This document shows positions 1-10,345 of a stretch of DNA of 64,000 bases, piece by piece. The stretch is taken from contig JAVMKO010000006.1 in the NCBI GenBank assembly GCA_032164245.1, positions 1,379,001-1,443,000 on the forward strand. The letters run 5' to 3'. The notes below the pieces were generated by a model, which saw only the letters and a list, made by a program, of their open reading frames with translations, did no database searches and was not told the origin of the DNA. Position 1 is the first letter of the stretch. Every line of letters starts with the position of its first letter. A program made the translations under genes and the position numbers. Source of the stretch: Sternotherus odoratus (Eukaryota > Chordata > Testudines > Kinosternidae).

Positions 1-1001
1 TCTTCCCCCATTGGTCCTTCCACGGTAAATGGAGAGTTAAGCGGGGAGCTCTGGAATTCTCCGATGGATTCGTTTTACTGTTTTTTCCTGTGAAAGGGAG
101 CATCTGTGTTGGAGCAAAGGCTATCAAATCAACTGGCAAAACCAATGTGTGAGGTTGTAAAGATCAGTCATTAAACTAAACGGCCTATTTAATCTTGAGA
201 GTCTCACTTCCTAATGAGGAGAAAATCACAGGGAACACTAACGAATGAACTGAAATCCTGAATTCTCAAATCGAAGGCATTTGTCTGACATGAACTTACC
301 TAACTCTACATTGTGATGCATCAAGTCTTTGAAAAATGACTTCAGGGCAAATGATCAACAGGGTGCTAGGAAGATTGCAGCTGAGTCTCTCCTGGCTCAT
401 GGATTCCTTGATGTCTCTGGTCTAGGGGTGGTGAGAGACGTACCTGGCTGCAAAGAAAGATGAAATGGCGCAAGGCAATCACATGCATGCTCAGACATTC
501 AACAAAAGCAGTGGATTGAGACTGGCACTGACCCATTAGCAAGCTGACCACAAGCAGGTTGAAGTTCGTGCACAGTTAATAGCACAACCGTAAATCGTAT
601 TGGTCAGAGGGTTACACCGATGCATGTGGCCGTGTTCCTTAGAGCAAGTACAACGTGGTCCTGTGGGAGAGAATGAAAAACACAAGGGGCCAAATTCTCT
701 GCTGGGGTAAGTGGGAACAGTGCCAATCACTGCAATTCAGCAGCACCAGTTACACCAATAGAGAATCGGGCCCCAAACACCTTATATCTGATATGACCAT
801 AGGGAACATGTTAATTTCACTTCATTTTTCAAAGCAAAAGACTAAACATTCCTGGTGCTTAATCCTGCCCCACATATTCACAAGAACGTCCCCCATCCCC
901 ATTGATAGTGTCTTCCCCTACAGCTCCACTGCACCCCGAGACTGTGGTGTTAGGACTTCTGCTGGTGAAATTGATGATCCACAGCCATTGTCAACAAATT
1001 T

Positions 1002-1002
<1 letters not shown>
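1..1002. other. No gene recognised; unique-looking DNA
   Basis: Ordinary AT/GC-balanced sequence with no long open frame that looks coding and no repeat that I can place. Short open frames here have no recognisable domain and lack a coding-like composition. Confidence 0.5.
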
Positions 1003-1039
<37 letters not shown>

Positions 1040-1042
1040 ACA
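1003..1042. repeat. (CA)n microsatellite
   Basis: About 19 CA units with one TC interruption near the right end. It inflates a spurious + strand open frame that runs through it (Thr-His repeats). Confidence 0.95.
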
Positions 1043-1689
1043 ATTTGCACCTTCATCGTTCGGCACATACTTCTACCTGGATGTGCCAATCTACTTTCCT
1101 TCAAAAGCAGGTATCCTCAGAGCGTGATACTCTGAGACCCATCGCTGCTTCTCCAGCCAAAGGCAGCAAAGCTGCTTTGGAGAGGGGATTCGTCACTCTC
1201 CTCTGCCCCAGCACTCCAGAAGCAGAGCTGAGAACCGCAGGGCTATTTCCGTGTTGGCGAGGCAAAGGAAAGTGCATCCCCCACCCTCCCGCTCATTTGG
1301 ACTTTTCTGTTCTTTTGTTCCAATTCAGTGGGGGTGCATTCAACTGATGCTGTCGTCATTTTCTAACTTGCTTTGCACCCTGAGTTCACTTTTGCCCTGT
1401 TAGCGCTTGGCAAGTGAACCTGCGAGCAGCCGGACATGTGTCTGTTCCCCTTCTGAGGCCCTGTCACTGTGGACAGGCAGGGAGGCCAATAAACCAAAGG
1501 CAGTTAAGAGTATGCAGATTCCTGCCGTTTTCTCATGGCCAGACAGCAGGAGCTGAGATCTAAGGGGCAGGCACAACCGGCTTTATGTGCAAGCTCAAAG
1601 AGCTGTGAGTGCCCTTTCTGGTCCTAATAGTCGAGGGGACGCTCTGCCAGAGCATTTCTATTCTCTCCGACATGCCCGGAGATGGGAAC
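1043..1689. other. No gene recognised between microsatellite and LTR
   Basis: Unique-looking sequence. It ends with GGAAC (1685-1689), which is the left copy of the target duplication of the neighbouring LTR. Confidence 0.5.
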
Positions 1690-2484
1690 TGTCAAGGTTC
1701 TATTTCCCCACTCTGAACTCTAGGGTAAAGATGTGGGGACCCCGCATGAAAGACAAATCACCCCCCCCCCCAAGCTTATTTTACCAGCTTAGGTTAAATC
1801 TTTTTCCCCAAAACCCAAACTTCTCCAGTTGGGGCTTGGAAAACACTGCCACCACCAATCTGAGTCCCCAAAACCATGGGGTAGGACAAATTGGAACCCC
1901 GATAGTAACAGCCCTCCCCCCCTTTTTACCTGGGAGAGATTTAAGAACAATGACCACAAACCCTCACTAGCTGTGAGACAAGCCTGATCCAAACTAGGAT
2001 CACTCCAATGGAAATAAACAGACAGTTCTTACAAGAAGGATTTTAATAAAAGAAAAAGAGAAAAGCATAAACTCCATATACAGAAATCCATAGATACTAA
2101 GCCTCCTAGCATTACCCAGCCCTCATGGAGCCCCTCCCTTGGAATTTCTCTCTCTGCTAAACTTAACAGTCTAAGGACACAGTGAATCAATTACCAAGTG
2201 ATACAATTCAAGAATACACTTACTGCTAGGCTTTTGGCTTTCTTAGCAGATTATTGAAATGATGCATAGAAACATAGATGTGATTCCTCCCCATAGCCAG
2301 GGAATGCAGACAGACTCCGAGCAGCCGCGGAGGGAGAGACCGAGAGAAAAACCCGGGAACAAAAGTGAAAGTAACCCCTTTGTCTGCCAGGTATTAGCAG
2401 CTCTGATACGTCATCCCCTCTCCTGTTTCAGGTTAGCCCTTCACAGGTAAAACAGTAATTCTAAGACACTTCATACTTATGACA
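1690..2484. mobile_element. Solo LTR, family 1 copy A, with perfect 5-bp target duplication
   Basis: The segment begins TGTCAAGG and ends ATGACA, the TG...CA termini of retroviral-type LTRs. It is flanked by identical GGAAC at 1685-1689 and 2485-2489. A second copy of the same sequence lies at 60611-61319 and shares the start, the middle (an AATAAA-containing A-rich stretch near 2042-2062) and the end. No gag, pol or env sequence adjoins it, so it is a solo LTR left by recombination. A 5-bp duplication fits ERV-L/ERV3-type or Gypsy-type integrases; the sequence alone does not decide between them. A C-homopolymer (1761-1771) lies inside. Orientation is not settled because both strands can be read TG...CA. 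Confidence 0.85.
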
Positions 2485-2769
2485 GGAACTGAGCCGGTCT
2501 CTGAGATCTGAATCAGTGCTGATGCCCCTGAAGTGCAGCGTGCCAGTCGTGTGCAGCTCCTGACGCAGGCTTGGCCTGGGTGCAGCTCTCCTGAGTACAA
2601 GACCGTGGTCTTGGGCTACCCGGTGCACACACATTACAACAAATTCTAAACTAAATGAGAGAGGGCAGGGGCCAGCCCAGCACGTGGGCACCCTGGGGGT
2701 GGGGAGAGGGTGCTCCTTCCCCAGTGAGGACCGCAGACACCGCTGCTGGCATTAGCATCCCAAAAGGGG
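2485..2769. other. No gene recognised
   Basis: Short unique-looking stretch between the LTR and the start of recognisable CR1 sequence. Confidence 0.4.
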
Positions 2770-4205
2770 GCTTTGTGAAGATGGCACAAGACGAGACCAG
2801 ACTATCTAGGGAGATAAAAGCTAACAAGAAAAACTACTCCAAATACATTAGAAGACCAAGGACACGGCAGGCTCATTACTCAATTGGAGGGGTGGGGGGA
2901 ATAACAACCAAAAATGTAGAAATGGCAAAGCTGCCTAATGACTTCTTTGTTTTAGTTTTCCCCAAGAAGGTTGGTGGCGTGTGGACATCTAACAGAGCCC
3001 TGACCCCCTCATTCCTGTCCCCATCCTCCAACCCACACCCTCACACCCTAATCCTTTGCCCCAGCCCTAAGCCAAACCCACACTCCAAACCCCTCATCCC
3101 CAGCTCTGTTGGGTCAGGGACATCAACAATTTCTTCAACTGGGTCCCAAGAGAAAAAGTTTGAAAACCACTGACCTACATGGAGCTACTATAAGGTGGGT
3201 GCATAATTGGAAAGTCATTCCCAGAGCGTACTTACTTATCATGCTGGAAGGGCATAATGAGTGGGGTCCTGCAGGGATCATTTCAGGGTCTGGTTCTGTT
3301 CAATGTCTTCATCAGTGATTTAGATAATGACAGGGAGAGTACACTGATAAAGTTTGCAGATGATACCAAGCTGGGAGGGGTTGCAAGTGCTTTGGAGGAT
3401 AGGATTAAAATTCAAAATGATCTGGAGAAACGATCTGAAGTCAATAGGATGAAATTCAATTGGACAAATGGAAAGTGCTCCTCTTAGGAAGGAACAATCA
3501 GTTGCGCACACACAAAACTGGAAATGCCTGCCTAGGAAGGAGAACTGTGGAAAGGGCTCTGGGGGTCATAGTGGACCACAAGCTAAATATGAGTCAAGAG
3601 TGTAACATTGTTACACAAAAAGCAAACATCATTTGGGATGTATTAGCAGGAGTGTTGTAAGCAAGACACGAGAAGTAATTCTTCCCCTCTACTCCATGCT
3701 GATTAGGCCTCACCTGGAGTATTGTCTCCAGTTTTAGGCACCACATTTCAGGAAAGATGTGGACAAATTGGAGGAAGTCCTGAGAAGAGCAACACAAATT
3801 ATTAAAGGCCTAAAAAAAAATGACATTGAAAAAATTGGGTTTGTTTAGTCTGTAGAAGAGAAGACTGAGAAGGGGACATGACAACTGTTTTTCAAGTACA
3901 TAAAAGGTGTTACAAGGAGGAGGGAGAAAAATTGTTGTTCTTAACCTTTGAGGACAGGACAAGAAGCAAGGGGCTTAAGTTGCAGCAAGGGAGGTTTAGG
4001 TTGGACATTAGGAAAAAATTCCTCACTGTCAGGGTGGTTAAGCACTGGAATAAATTGCCTAGGAAGGTTTTGGAATCTCCCTCATTGTGGATGTTTAAAA
4101 GCAGGTTGGACAAAACCTGTCAGGGATGGTCTAGATAATACTGAGTCCTCCCCTGAGTGCCGGGGAGAGGACTAGATGACCTCTCAAGGTCCCTTCCAGT
4201 TCTAT
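2770..4205 (+). mobile_element. Decayed CR1 LINE fragment, ORF2 middle to 3' end
   Basis: Conceptual translation gives broken CR1 ORF2. At 2775-2980 it matches the linker before the reverse transcriptase (Lys-rich, YSKYIRR-like). At 3180-3490 it carries the PQG-like turn and the FADDTKLGG catalytic box (reading frame 3257-3487). At 3710-4140 it carries the C-terminal region (LEY, VQRRAT-like and [12 protein letters not shown] motifs; one piece open at 3878-4138). Multiple frameshifts and stops separate the pieces. The 3' end (4140-4205) is the CR1 3' UTR, ending near the AGGTCCCTTCCAGTTCTATG signature. A foreign stretch at about 2985-3172 interrupts it. The copy is old and inactive. Confidence 0.85.
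2985..3172. mobile_element. Possible hAT-type fragment inside the CR1 copy
   Basis: The right end reads AAAAAGTTTGAAAACCACTG, the usual look of a hAT terminal inverted repeat (CAGTGGTTYTCAAAC in reverse complement). CR1 coding sequence resumes immediately after it. The left terminus and the 8-bp target duplication are not clear, so the element is either truncated or strongly diverged. Confidence 0.45.
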
Positions 4206-4745
4206 GGAGTCCTGCTCACCGGCCCATGTACCGATAGGCCTGTAGGTGCTACCAGAATATAGATCAAGGAATTAACCAATGTGTACAGTGAGGAGAAGCA
4301 AGTTCAGGGCTGGGGTGTGCTGCAAGCTGACAGCACATACTTGCTGAAATAAAGGCAGCTGAATTCCCTAGATTATTCGTAAACTGCTTCTTAGAGTCCT
4401 GAACCGCAGTATCTCTGTGCAGGCACTTGTAAGAGATGCCCTCCGGTGTTCAGAGAGCACCGTGCTCACGGAGTATCCCTCAAGTAAATCTACAGCAAAA
4501 CAAGACGAAGCCTCACTCCAGAGATGGAAATATTTCCTCCTCAAGATGGATATGTGAGGAGAGCCAAACGGGCTTAAACTTTCAATCTTACTGTATGCAT
4601 GAACATGTTTCCTTACATGCAATGTAATGAGGGAAACATAATTGGGGTAACATTAGTATGCTGTGTGCTACATGTCCACAGCCTGAAGAGGGCCTTCTAG
4701 TTGAAAGGCTGTCTGCAATCTGCCTTTCTGTTCCTGGCATGTAGC
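4206..4745. other. No gene recognised
   Basis: Unique-looking sequence up to the GC-rich miniature element. Its last eight bases (4738-4745, CATGTAGC) are the left target-site duplication of that element. Confidence 0.5.
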
Positions 4746-5220
4746 CAGGGCCGGCGACAGGGGGGTACTATGGGTACACCTGTACCGGGCCCCCCAACTT
4801 TAGGGGGGCCCCGGTACACACCTGTACCCGTTGTCGTCCCCCCTTGTCGCCGGACATGGAGAGCGGGGAAGGGGCGGGGAGGCGGCGCGGCTCTCCCCCA
4901 GACAAGCGCGCCTGGCCCCGGCAGGAGCTGTGAGCCCGGCCGGCGGCAGCAGCGCTGTCCGGGGGAGGGGGAGGAGGAGGGGGGGAAGGGTGGCTCACGC
5001 CACTCTCGCTCCCGCTGCCGCCAGCTGTCAGCTCGCGGGGCGGGAGGGGGAGCGCCGGCTTGGCTGGGGGGGGCAGCCGCTGTCGGCTGGGATGGGGGGG
5101 GGGGGCGGCTGGGATGGGGGGCCCCCATCCGCTGTCGGCTGGGCTGGGGGGGCCTGGCTGGGCTGGGGGGGGCCCAAACTATCAGAGTAGGGGGCCCCCA
5201 AATTTCTGTCGCCAGCCCTG
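4746..5220. mobile_element. GC-rich hAT-type MITE, copy A, with perfect 8-bp target duplication
   Basis: Terminal inverted repeats CAGGGCCGGCGACAG (4746-4760) and CTGTCGCCAGCCCTG (5206-5220) match at 14 of 15 positions. The element is flanked by identical CATGTAGC at 4738-4745 and 5221-5228. CAGGG termini and an 8-bp duplication are hallmarks of hAT transposons. There is no transposase frame, so it is non-autonomous. The inside is about 75-80% G+C by eye. Near its left end it holds a palindrome-rich block of GGTACA/TGTACC and GGGGCCCC words that recurs near the right end of copy B at 9155-9571. Long open frames on both strands here are a by-product of high GC. Confidence 0.9.
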
Positions 5221-7925
5221 CATGTAGCCTCACAAATAACCTTTGGTTAAGCCTGGCCGGGATAAAGCAGCATAATATCATCATTTTCTTTTCGCTCCCG
5301 ATGAATCCCTTCTTTGGCTCTCACCAGCAGTCTTGTCTCTTAATCTGTGTAGCAAGAGGGATAGGCCCATTCTGAAATACCCGCCTTTCACCCGCAGCCC
5401 TTCCCCGTGTGCTTCTGGCCAGCCCATGTGACCTACCCAGCTGAAATGTCACTGTTGGATCTATCACAGACCCAAAAGTGTATGAATGAGACATCTTCAT
5501 TTTCTATTAGAGTCTGCGGTCAAAGGTGATTTCTTTTTCAATCATTTTAACAAGCATGCTCTGATACAGGTTGCTTCACAGATGCACATCAAAATATCTG
5601 GGGACTTGAGAGACATTCAAACATGTTATTGTGATCTGATCATTATTCCATGTAACTGTAGTTTCATTTGGTCTTTTGTCCCTGCTTCCCCTACGCACCC
5701 GTCTATCTTGTATTGACAGTCATGGGTGACTCAAAGGTCATAATTTCAGGTGCCTATCCTGGAAAACTTGCCCCGGAAATCTTACCAGATCATGTTATTT
5801 CTAGACATTTGTCCCTTCCTTGCTTCTTGTCCAGGAGGAAATACGTCGAGGACATGGAGGTTCAAACAAATATGAAGAATGACCATGACATTTTGAATGT
5901 CCCTGGGGCATTTTGTATGAATCCAGATTGGGTTCTGAGTTCAGGTCTGTGTTACTTATCTCAAGTGGCAAACCAGTCCCAAGTCACATGATCTAATTAT
6001 TGGCCTCATCCCATAAACCAAGCCTCTTATCATTTTTGTTGTGTTTCTTGAGAGCACCTCTCTCTCGGAGGCCACTAAAGAGTCAAAAGGCCGGCCCACT
6101 CGTTTCCTTGTGGCTGAAATGAGAGAGCCTGCAAATGTGACATGTATTTGATTTACTCTCTGCTCCCAGACTTCAGAGCCCTTAGCTCCAGAGTCTATTT
6201 TTTCTGCACAATCACACTCCTTTCAATGAAAGGCATTCATTAATCCCTTCACAAGCACCATTACAGCTGTGAGCCGGAGCCATCAAAAAACAGCAGCAGC
6301 CACTTTGAGCATTTGTGGTCTCACAGCCAGAGGCAGGTGCACCATAGATTACTTATATAATATCAGGAGAATACAAACACCGTCGACACGCTCTGAAATA
6401 AGCAGTGCACCAACGAAGAAAAATAAAAACCAAACCAAAGTACAGATTGGCTAGAAAACAAGGCCACAGCTGTGGTAAGGGCACTCAGAGCTACTGCCGA
6501 GTGTGACATCTGGTAGCTACTGACCTTTTCCAAACAGCACTTCACAGCACTGGCAAGCCAACATTGTCCTTCTCCAGAAAAGCCACCAATTAAAAGTGCA
6601 TTACCACTCGGCTCTAATGCAAAGCCAAACAGGCGACACATTTATTTTGTAAACACAGAGCAAGTTTACAAAGACTTTTTCACATCACATAGATTTAAGA
6701 ATGAATTGCTCTCACCTGTGAAATGTTAGCAACAAGTGAAAATCTTCCTTGAGGAATAACCATGTCTCTTTCTGCAGAAATGGCTACTAATGCTACTTCT
6801 GGCACAGACCTGATAAACCCACAACCCTTTTTACCTTATGCTTCCTCGTCTCCTCTTTGTTGACTGAACCGTGGTAATGCCTAAAGGACCCAAGGATTGT
6901 GCTCTGTGCTGTACAGAGTAATGAAAAGACAGTTCTGGCCCCAAAACGCTTACAGACGGGACATCCACAACATGAACAGGTGGAGAAAGACATACAACTG
7001 GATATGAGGAGAGGACAAGGTACTGACAGTGTTACCCCAAGAACGGATTCAGGGATCCCAGAATAGCCCTCAGATTGCTTACTTCCAATTTCTAACCTAT
7101 TCATCTATTCCCGCAAGGTGAAAGGAGGAGGCCTGCCCCAGTGAAATTCCCAGGGTTTACTAGAAATCTCCTTTTTCCCTTCAGGAACTTCCCCAGAACA
7201 GACCAGGTCTGTTCACCCCTGGGAGGACTCTGATCCAGCCTTCCGCTCAAAGGACTGACACCCAGGCAGTGCTTTTCCCAAAGAAAGTGGTTTTTTTTAA
7301 ATTGATTGTGACCAATCTTTCCTAATACAATTAATTTCACCCAAAATGGAAACATCCACATACCCCCTTAGCACAGGCAGACAAGCTAAAGTACCCAAGA
7401 CTTTAATGTCCTACCATTGGAATGACTTCAGTGATTATGCTCTGCACGTGGTGAGCAGTCACATGTGAGACACTGTCTGCAAACTTAATAAACTCTAAAC
7501 TTTATACCTAGCAACAAACATGCATATCACAGACATTCACCTTTATTGTCCCAAGCATCCGCTATCACCCTCTTTCTAGTCTATATCCTATACTCTTGCT
7601 AGCATACGTACGCTGCACAGGGTTCTCTCCCTCTGCTCTTTCCAGGTCCTTCTGCTCCTTCCCAGCAATACCAGCACTGCTGCTGCCACCCTACAGTTGC
7701 TTCTTCTTTCAGGTCTTCTTCCTTGCCGTTCTTTGCTCTTTTAGATTTCTCTGTCCTTCTCCTTCTCCTTCTCTGGTTCCCAATCAACTAACTTTTGCCT
7801 GCCTGCTTGCTATCTTGTACACAGTTTTTGGTCTGTTCTGGTTGCCTTAATTTTCAATCCCACCATTAGCACACCCATCCCCCCATCACCTTCATACCCT
7901 TTCTTATTTGTCCATACTTATAGAC
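5221..7925. other. No gene recognised; unique-looking DNA
   Basis: About 2.7 kb with no identifiable element. Local features are ordinary A/T-rich runs and a pyrimidine-rich tract at 7620-7790. Single-copy character is judged only by the absence of anything similar elsewhere in the window. Confidence 0.4.
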
Positions 7926-8201
7926 CAGGGATTGGCAACCTTGGCACACGGCACCGCAGGGCAACCTTGGCAGGCGCGGTCAGTTTGTTTATCTGCCACA
8001 TTCGCAGGTTTGGCCGCATTTGTTCACCTGCCGCATTTGCACTGCGCCACTTCCCGCAGCCCCCATTGGACCGGAGCGGCGAACTGCAGCCAGTGGGAGC
8101 ACTGATCGGCCGAACCTGTGAAAATGGCAGGTAAAGAAACCGGCTGGGCCCGCCAAGGGTGCTTACCCTGAGGAGCTGCGTGCGAAGGTTGCTGATCCCT
8201 G
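7926..8201. mobile_element. Small hAT-type MITE with near-perfect 8-bp duplication
   Basis: Terminal inverted repeats CAGGGATTGGCAACCTTGG (7926-7944) and AAGGTTGCTGATCCCTG (8185-8201). Flanks TTATAGAC (7918-7925) and TAATAGAC (8202-8209) match at 7 of 8 positions. The interior is short, CpG- and GC-richer than the surroundings, and has no transposase. The termini resemble those of the element at 14425-14736 but the interiors differ. Confidence 0.85.
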
Positions 8202-8589
8202 TAATAGACCAATCACAACTGCTAAATCTATGGTGACCCTCACATGTTTTGGCCTGAGTATGTCAGACTGACCCACTCTCTGTAATTTTGGAGTGACCTT
8301 TACCTAACCACAGTCTGCACCCCCTATGCCAACAGGCCAGTCATTGACTGAAGTGTTTAGAACTATCATCTTTCTGTCCGTGGCTGTGAGCCAACACTGG
8401 TCGCACACTTAGAAATACCAGACTTTTAAACTATAAACCATTACTGTAGTTCTTTAACATGTACTTATTTGTTAACTTATGCATCTTAATGTTATAGTCC
8501 ACTGCTTCCTCCCTATTTCTTACCCATTTAATTAATCTTATTTCTGTTTTTCCCCTATTTTCAGTTCCTGATGGCAAAGGAAGCATAAA
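8202..8589. other. No gene recognised
   Basis: AT-rich unique-looking sequence between a hAT element and a CR1 copy. Confidence 0.4.
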
Positions 8590-9154
8590 CTCTGTGAAAT
8601 CAAGTATAAATGGCCAGGCAAAAAAGAATTTGAAGAGAAGCTAGCAAAAGACAGGAAAAACTAAGAGCATTTTTAGAATTATATTTGAGGAAGGAAGCCT
8701 GCCAAAAAATCAATGGGGCCATTGTATTATCAAGGTGCTAAAGAGGCAGTCCAGGAAGAAAAGGCCAGTACATCAGTCCTTACTGCAGAGATGTGAGGGA
8801 GATTCCCACACTTGAGCAGTTGTTTTACATGAGAAATCTAGGGAAATATCCCATATTGAGATATTCGTGAAGGAGATTTTGGAACAGATTCATAAACTAA
8901 ACAGTCCTAAGTCACCAGGACCAGACGATATTCTCCCAAGAATTCTGAAGGAACTCAAATGTGAAATTGCAGAGCTACTAACTGTGGCATCATTTAAATC
9001 AGCATCTGTACTGGATGACTGCAGGATAGCTAACGTGACACCAATTATGGGGGGGGGGGAGGCTCCAGAGGGATCCTGTCAATTGAAGGACAGTGAGCCT
9101 AACTTCAGTATTAGGCAAATTGGTTGAAATTATAGTAAAGAAAAGAATTATAAT
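8590..9154 (+). mobile_element. CR1 LINE, left half of a copy split by a hAT MITE
   Basis: Translation follows CR1 ORF2 from the FEEKLAKD-like linker (8620-8660) through the SPGPD box and the LPRILKELKCEIAELL motif of the fingers region (open at 8867-9127) to the start of the conserved reverse transcriptase core. Frameshifts and stops are present. The copy is broken at 9154 by the MITE and resumes at 9580 after the duplicated ATTATAAT. Confidence 0.8.
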
Positions 9155-9571
9155 CAGGGCCGGCGACAGGAATTTTGGGGCCCCATACGCAGATCGTGCG
9201 GGCCCCCCCTCTGGCCGCCGCAGCCCCCCCCTCCGGTCGGTCTCCCGCCACCCGCCCCCCCCCCCCCGAGCCAGCTTCCAGCCTCCCCCCCCCCGGGCTG
9301 GTCTCCCGCCGCCCGTGGGGCCCAAACCCCGCATGCGCTCTGGCCGCGTGGCCCGGCCAGGAGAAGCAAAGGGGGGCGGGGGGAGGCTGCTGGGTGACGG
9401 AGGAGGGGGCTGATGAGTGCTGCAGCGGCTGCCTGGAGCCGCGCCTTGCTCAAAGGCCCGGCGACAAGGGGGTACAGCTGTGTACCGGGCCCGCCCCGGA
9501 TTTAAAGGCCCCCCCTTAAGCCCGGGGCCCGGTACAGCTGTACCCGTTGTACCCCCCTGTCGCCAGCCCTG
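9155..9571. mobile_element. GC-rich hAT-type MITE, copy B, inserted in a CR1 copy
   Basis: Terminal inverted repeats CAGGGCCGGCGACAG (9155-9169) and CTGTCGCCAGCCCTG (9557-9571) are the same as those of copy A at 4746-5220. It is flanked by perfect 8-bp duplications ATTATAAT at 9147-9154 and 9572-9579. The GGTACA-type palindromic block lies near the right end (about 9460-9555), whereas in copy A it lies near the left end, so the two copies are in opposite orientation or are different deletion derivatives. A partial internal copy of the terminal motif (CCGGCGACAAGGGGG) occurs near 9460. No transposase frame. Confidence 0.9.
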
Positions 9572-9579
9572 ATTATAAT

Positions 9580-9832
9580 ACTCCTAGTTGAACACAATAT
9601 GTAGGTAAAGAGTCCACCACGACTTTGAGAAAGGTAAATCACACCTCTCCAAGCTATTCAAATTGTTTGAGGAGGTCAACAAGCATGTGGACAAGGGGGA
9701 TCCAGTGGATATAGTGTATTTGGATACAATATGATAGAGGTTTATAAAATAATGACTCGGGTGTGGAGAAAGTGGAAAAGGAAGCGTTATTTACCCCTAC
9801 ACATAGCACAAGAACCAGAGGTCACCCAATGA
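9580..9832 (+). mobile_element. CR1 LINE, right half of the split copy
   Basis: Continues the CR1 frame after the MITE: the EEVNKHVDKGDPVDIVYLD-like region ends near 9725 and then jumps to the C-terminal MIEVYKI-like region. Most of the palm and thumb has therefore been deleted between about 9725 and 9726. The copy is cut at about 9832 by the 3' end of a CR1 on the opposite strand. Confidence 0.7.
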
Positions 9833-10345
9833 AATCACAGAATCACAGGATCATAGAACTGGATGGAACCTCATGAAGTCATCTAGTCCAGTCCCCTGCA
9901 CACATGGCAAAACCGACTGTCATCCAGACAATCCCTGACAGGTGTTTGTCCAACCTGCTCTTAAAAATCACCAATGATGGAGATTCCACAAATTCCCCAG
10001 GCAGTTTATTCCAGTACTTCACCACCCTGACAGTTAGGAAGCTTTTCTTAGTGTCCAACCTGAACTGTCCTTTCTGCAATTTAAGACCATTGCTTCTTGT
10101 CCTACCCTCAGAAGTTAAGAATATTTTTCTTCCCTTTTCTTGTAAAAAACCTTTTGTGTTCTTGAAAACTGTTATCATTCTCTTCTTCCCCAGACTAAAC
10201 AAACCCAATTTCTTCAGTCTTCCCTCAGAGGTCATGTTTTCTAGACCTTTAATCATTTTTGATGCTCTTCTCAGGACTTTCTCCAATTTGTCCACATCTT
10301 CCCTAAAATGTGGTGCCCGGAACTGGACACGATACTCCAGTTAAG
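9833..10345 (-). mobile_element. CR1 LINE 3' fragment
   Basis: On the - strand this is the last part of ORF2 followed by the 3' UTR and tail. The left end contains TCACAGAATCACAGGATCATAG, a decayed CR1 tail of ATTCTATG-like octamers read in reverse. A frame of 138 codons remains open at 9879-10295 and shows the [22 protein letters not shown] and FLTVRVVKYWNKLP motifs of the CR1 C-terminal domain. It is 5' truncated and directly abuts another - strand CR1. Confidence 0.85.

Noticed and set aside
655..1347. 230-codon + strand open frame
   Set aside because: Includes the (CA)n microsatellite as Thr-His repeats and shows no domain; composition unlike a gene.
4697..5375. Long overlapping open frames on both strands (up to 224 codons)
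   Set aside because: They lie in the GC-rich hAT MITE, where stop codons are rare by composition. Pro/Gly/Arg-rich text with no domain and no consistent frame in copy B.
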